Below, piece by piece: positions 6,912-7,097 of a DNA stretch of 7,097 nucleotides. The notes beneath the pieces were generated by a model, which searched no databases, had not been told where the DNA came from, and saw only the letters and a list, made by a program, of their open reading frames with translations. This DNA comes from Chitinophagaceae bacterium (lineage in GTDB: Bacteria > Bacteroidota > Bacteroidia > Chitinophagales > Chitinophagaceae). Positions within the stretch are counted from its first letter, which is position 1. Each line of letters begins with the position of its first letter. The stretch lies in NCBI GenBank assembly GCA_947461495.1, contig CANHLV010000090.1, positions 1 through 7,097 on the forward strand, in the 5' to 3' direction. Both the position numbers and the translations under genes were made by a program.

Positions 6912-7097
6912 TCAACCAAGTCTTTTCATCATATAATTATCAATTGTTTGAAAAATCAATTCTGGCTTCATGGTTCGCCATTGGAGCAATTCAATAAACG
7001 TGGTATAATGGGTTATTCTTGATTTGATAAAATCATGTTTACTTTGTTCTGGCATATTCAGAATTACTATCCACCCATTATCATCTTCCAATTGTTC
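6912..7097 (-). CDS. C-terminal fragment of an unrecognised protein (5' end outside window)
   Basis: A minus-strand frame enters at the right edge and ends at a TGA at 6914-6912, giving the last 61 residues of a protein whose start lies outside the window. The fragment is mixed polar and hydrophobic, with an aromatic/charged segment (HYTTFIELLQWRTMKPE) and a basic end (MMKRLG). It has no membrane segment, no cysteines and no motif I can name. It looks like a soluble, partly helical C-terminus. Its stop lies 109 bases before sdhC on the same strand, and I see no hairpin terminator between them, so some readthrough into sdhC is possible. The frame is supported by its sensible composition and by continuing to the edge without a stop, but the segment is short. 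Confidence 0.65.
   Translation of the reverse strand, partial: EQLEDDNGWIVILNMPEQSKHDFIKSRITHYTTFIELLQWRTMKPELIFQTIDNYMMKRLG

Overview
The window looks like a piece of a Bacteroidota chromosome, perhaps from the Chitinophagaceae or a relative. The reasons are the AT-rich sequence, the lack of clear Shine-Dalgarno sites before most genes, a TAnnTTTG-type -7 box upstream of sdhC, the sdhC-sdhA-sdhB gene order with a cytochrome b558-type membrane subunit, and a very large secreted protein of a type I associate with this phylum. The family-level placement is from memory and is tentative. Every supported gene lies on the minus strand, so the genes read from right to left.

From right to left: (1) 7097-6912 is the C-terminal end of an unrecognised protein that enters from outside the window. 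(2) A 109-base gap carries the likely sdhCAB promoter. (3) 6802-3309 holds sdhC, sdhA and sdhB with short gaps of 36 and 47 bases, so they are probably one transcript. Together they encode a complete succinate:menaquinone oxidoreductase (complex II): a five-helix diheme anchor, a flavoprotein with covalent FAD, and an iron-sulfur protein with three clusters. (4) A strong intrinsic terminator at 3283-3244 closes the operon. (5) From about 3160 to the left edge, one reading frame of 1,053 codons stays open without a stop. It encodes the N-terminal part of a large exported, probably outer-membrane or surface-exposed protein and is cut off by the window edge.

The three sdh products form one enzyme. 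SdhC anchors it in the inner membrane and carries heme and the quinone site, SdhB passes electrons, and SdhA interconverts succinate and fumarate at the cytoplasmic face. The large surface protein appears to be an independent transcription unit, because the terminator separates it from sdhB and nothing in its sequence links it to respiration.

The operon is ordinary, well-conserved central metabolism. The less-described part is the large surface protein: it has no ATG at the start of its signal peptide, a SprA-like N-terminal motif, and an EF-hand-like loop. I see no CRISPR array, insertion sequence, tRNA, rRNA or defence system. No gene-free stretch exceeds 300 bases.
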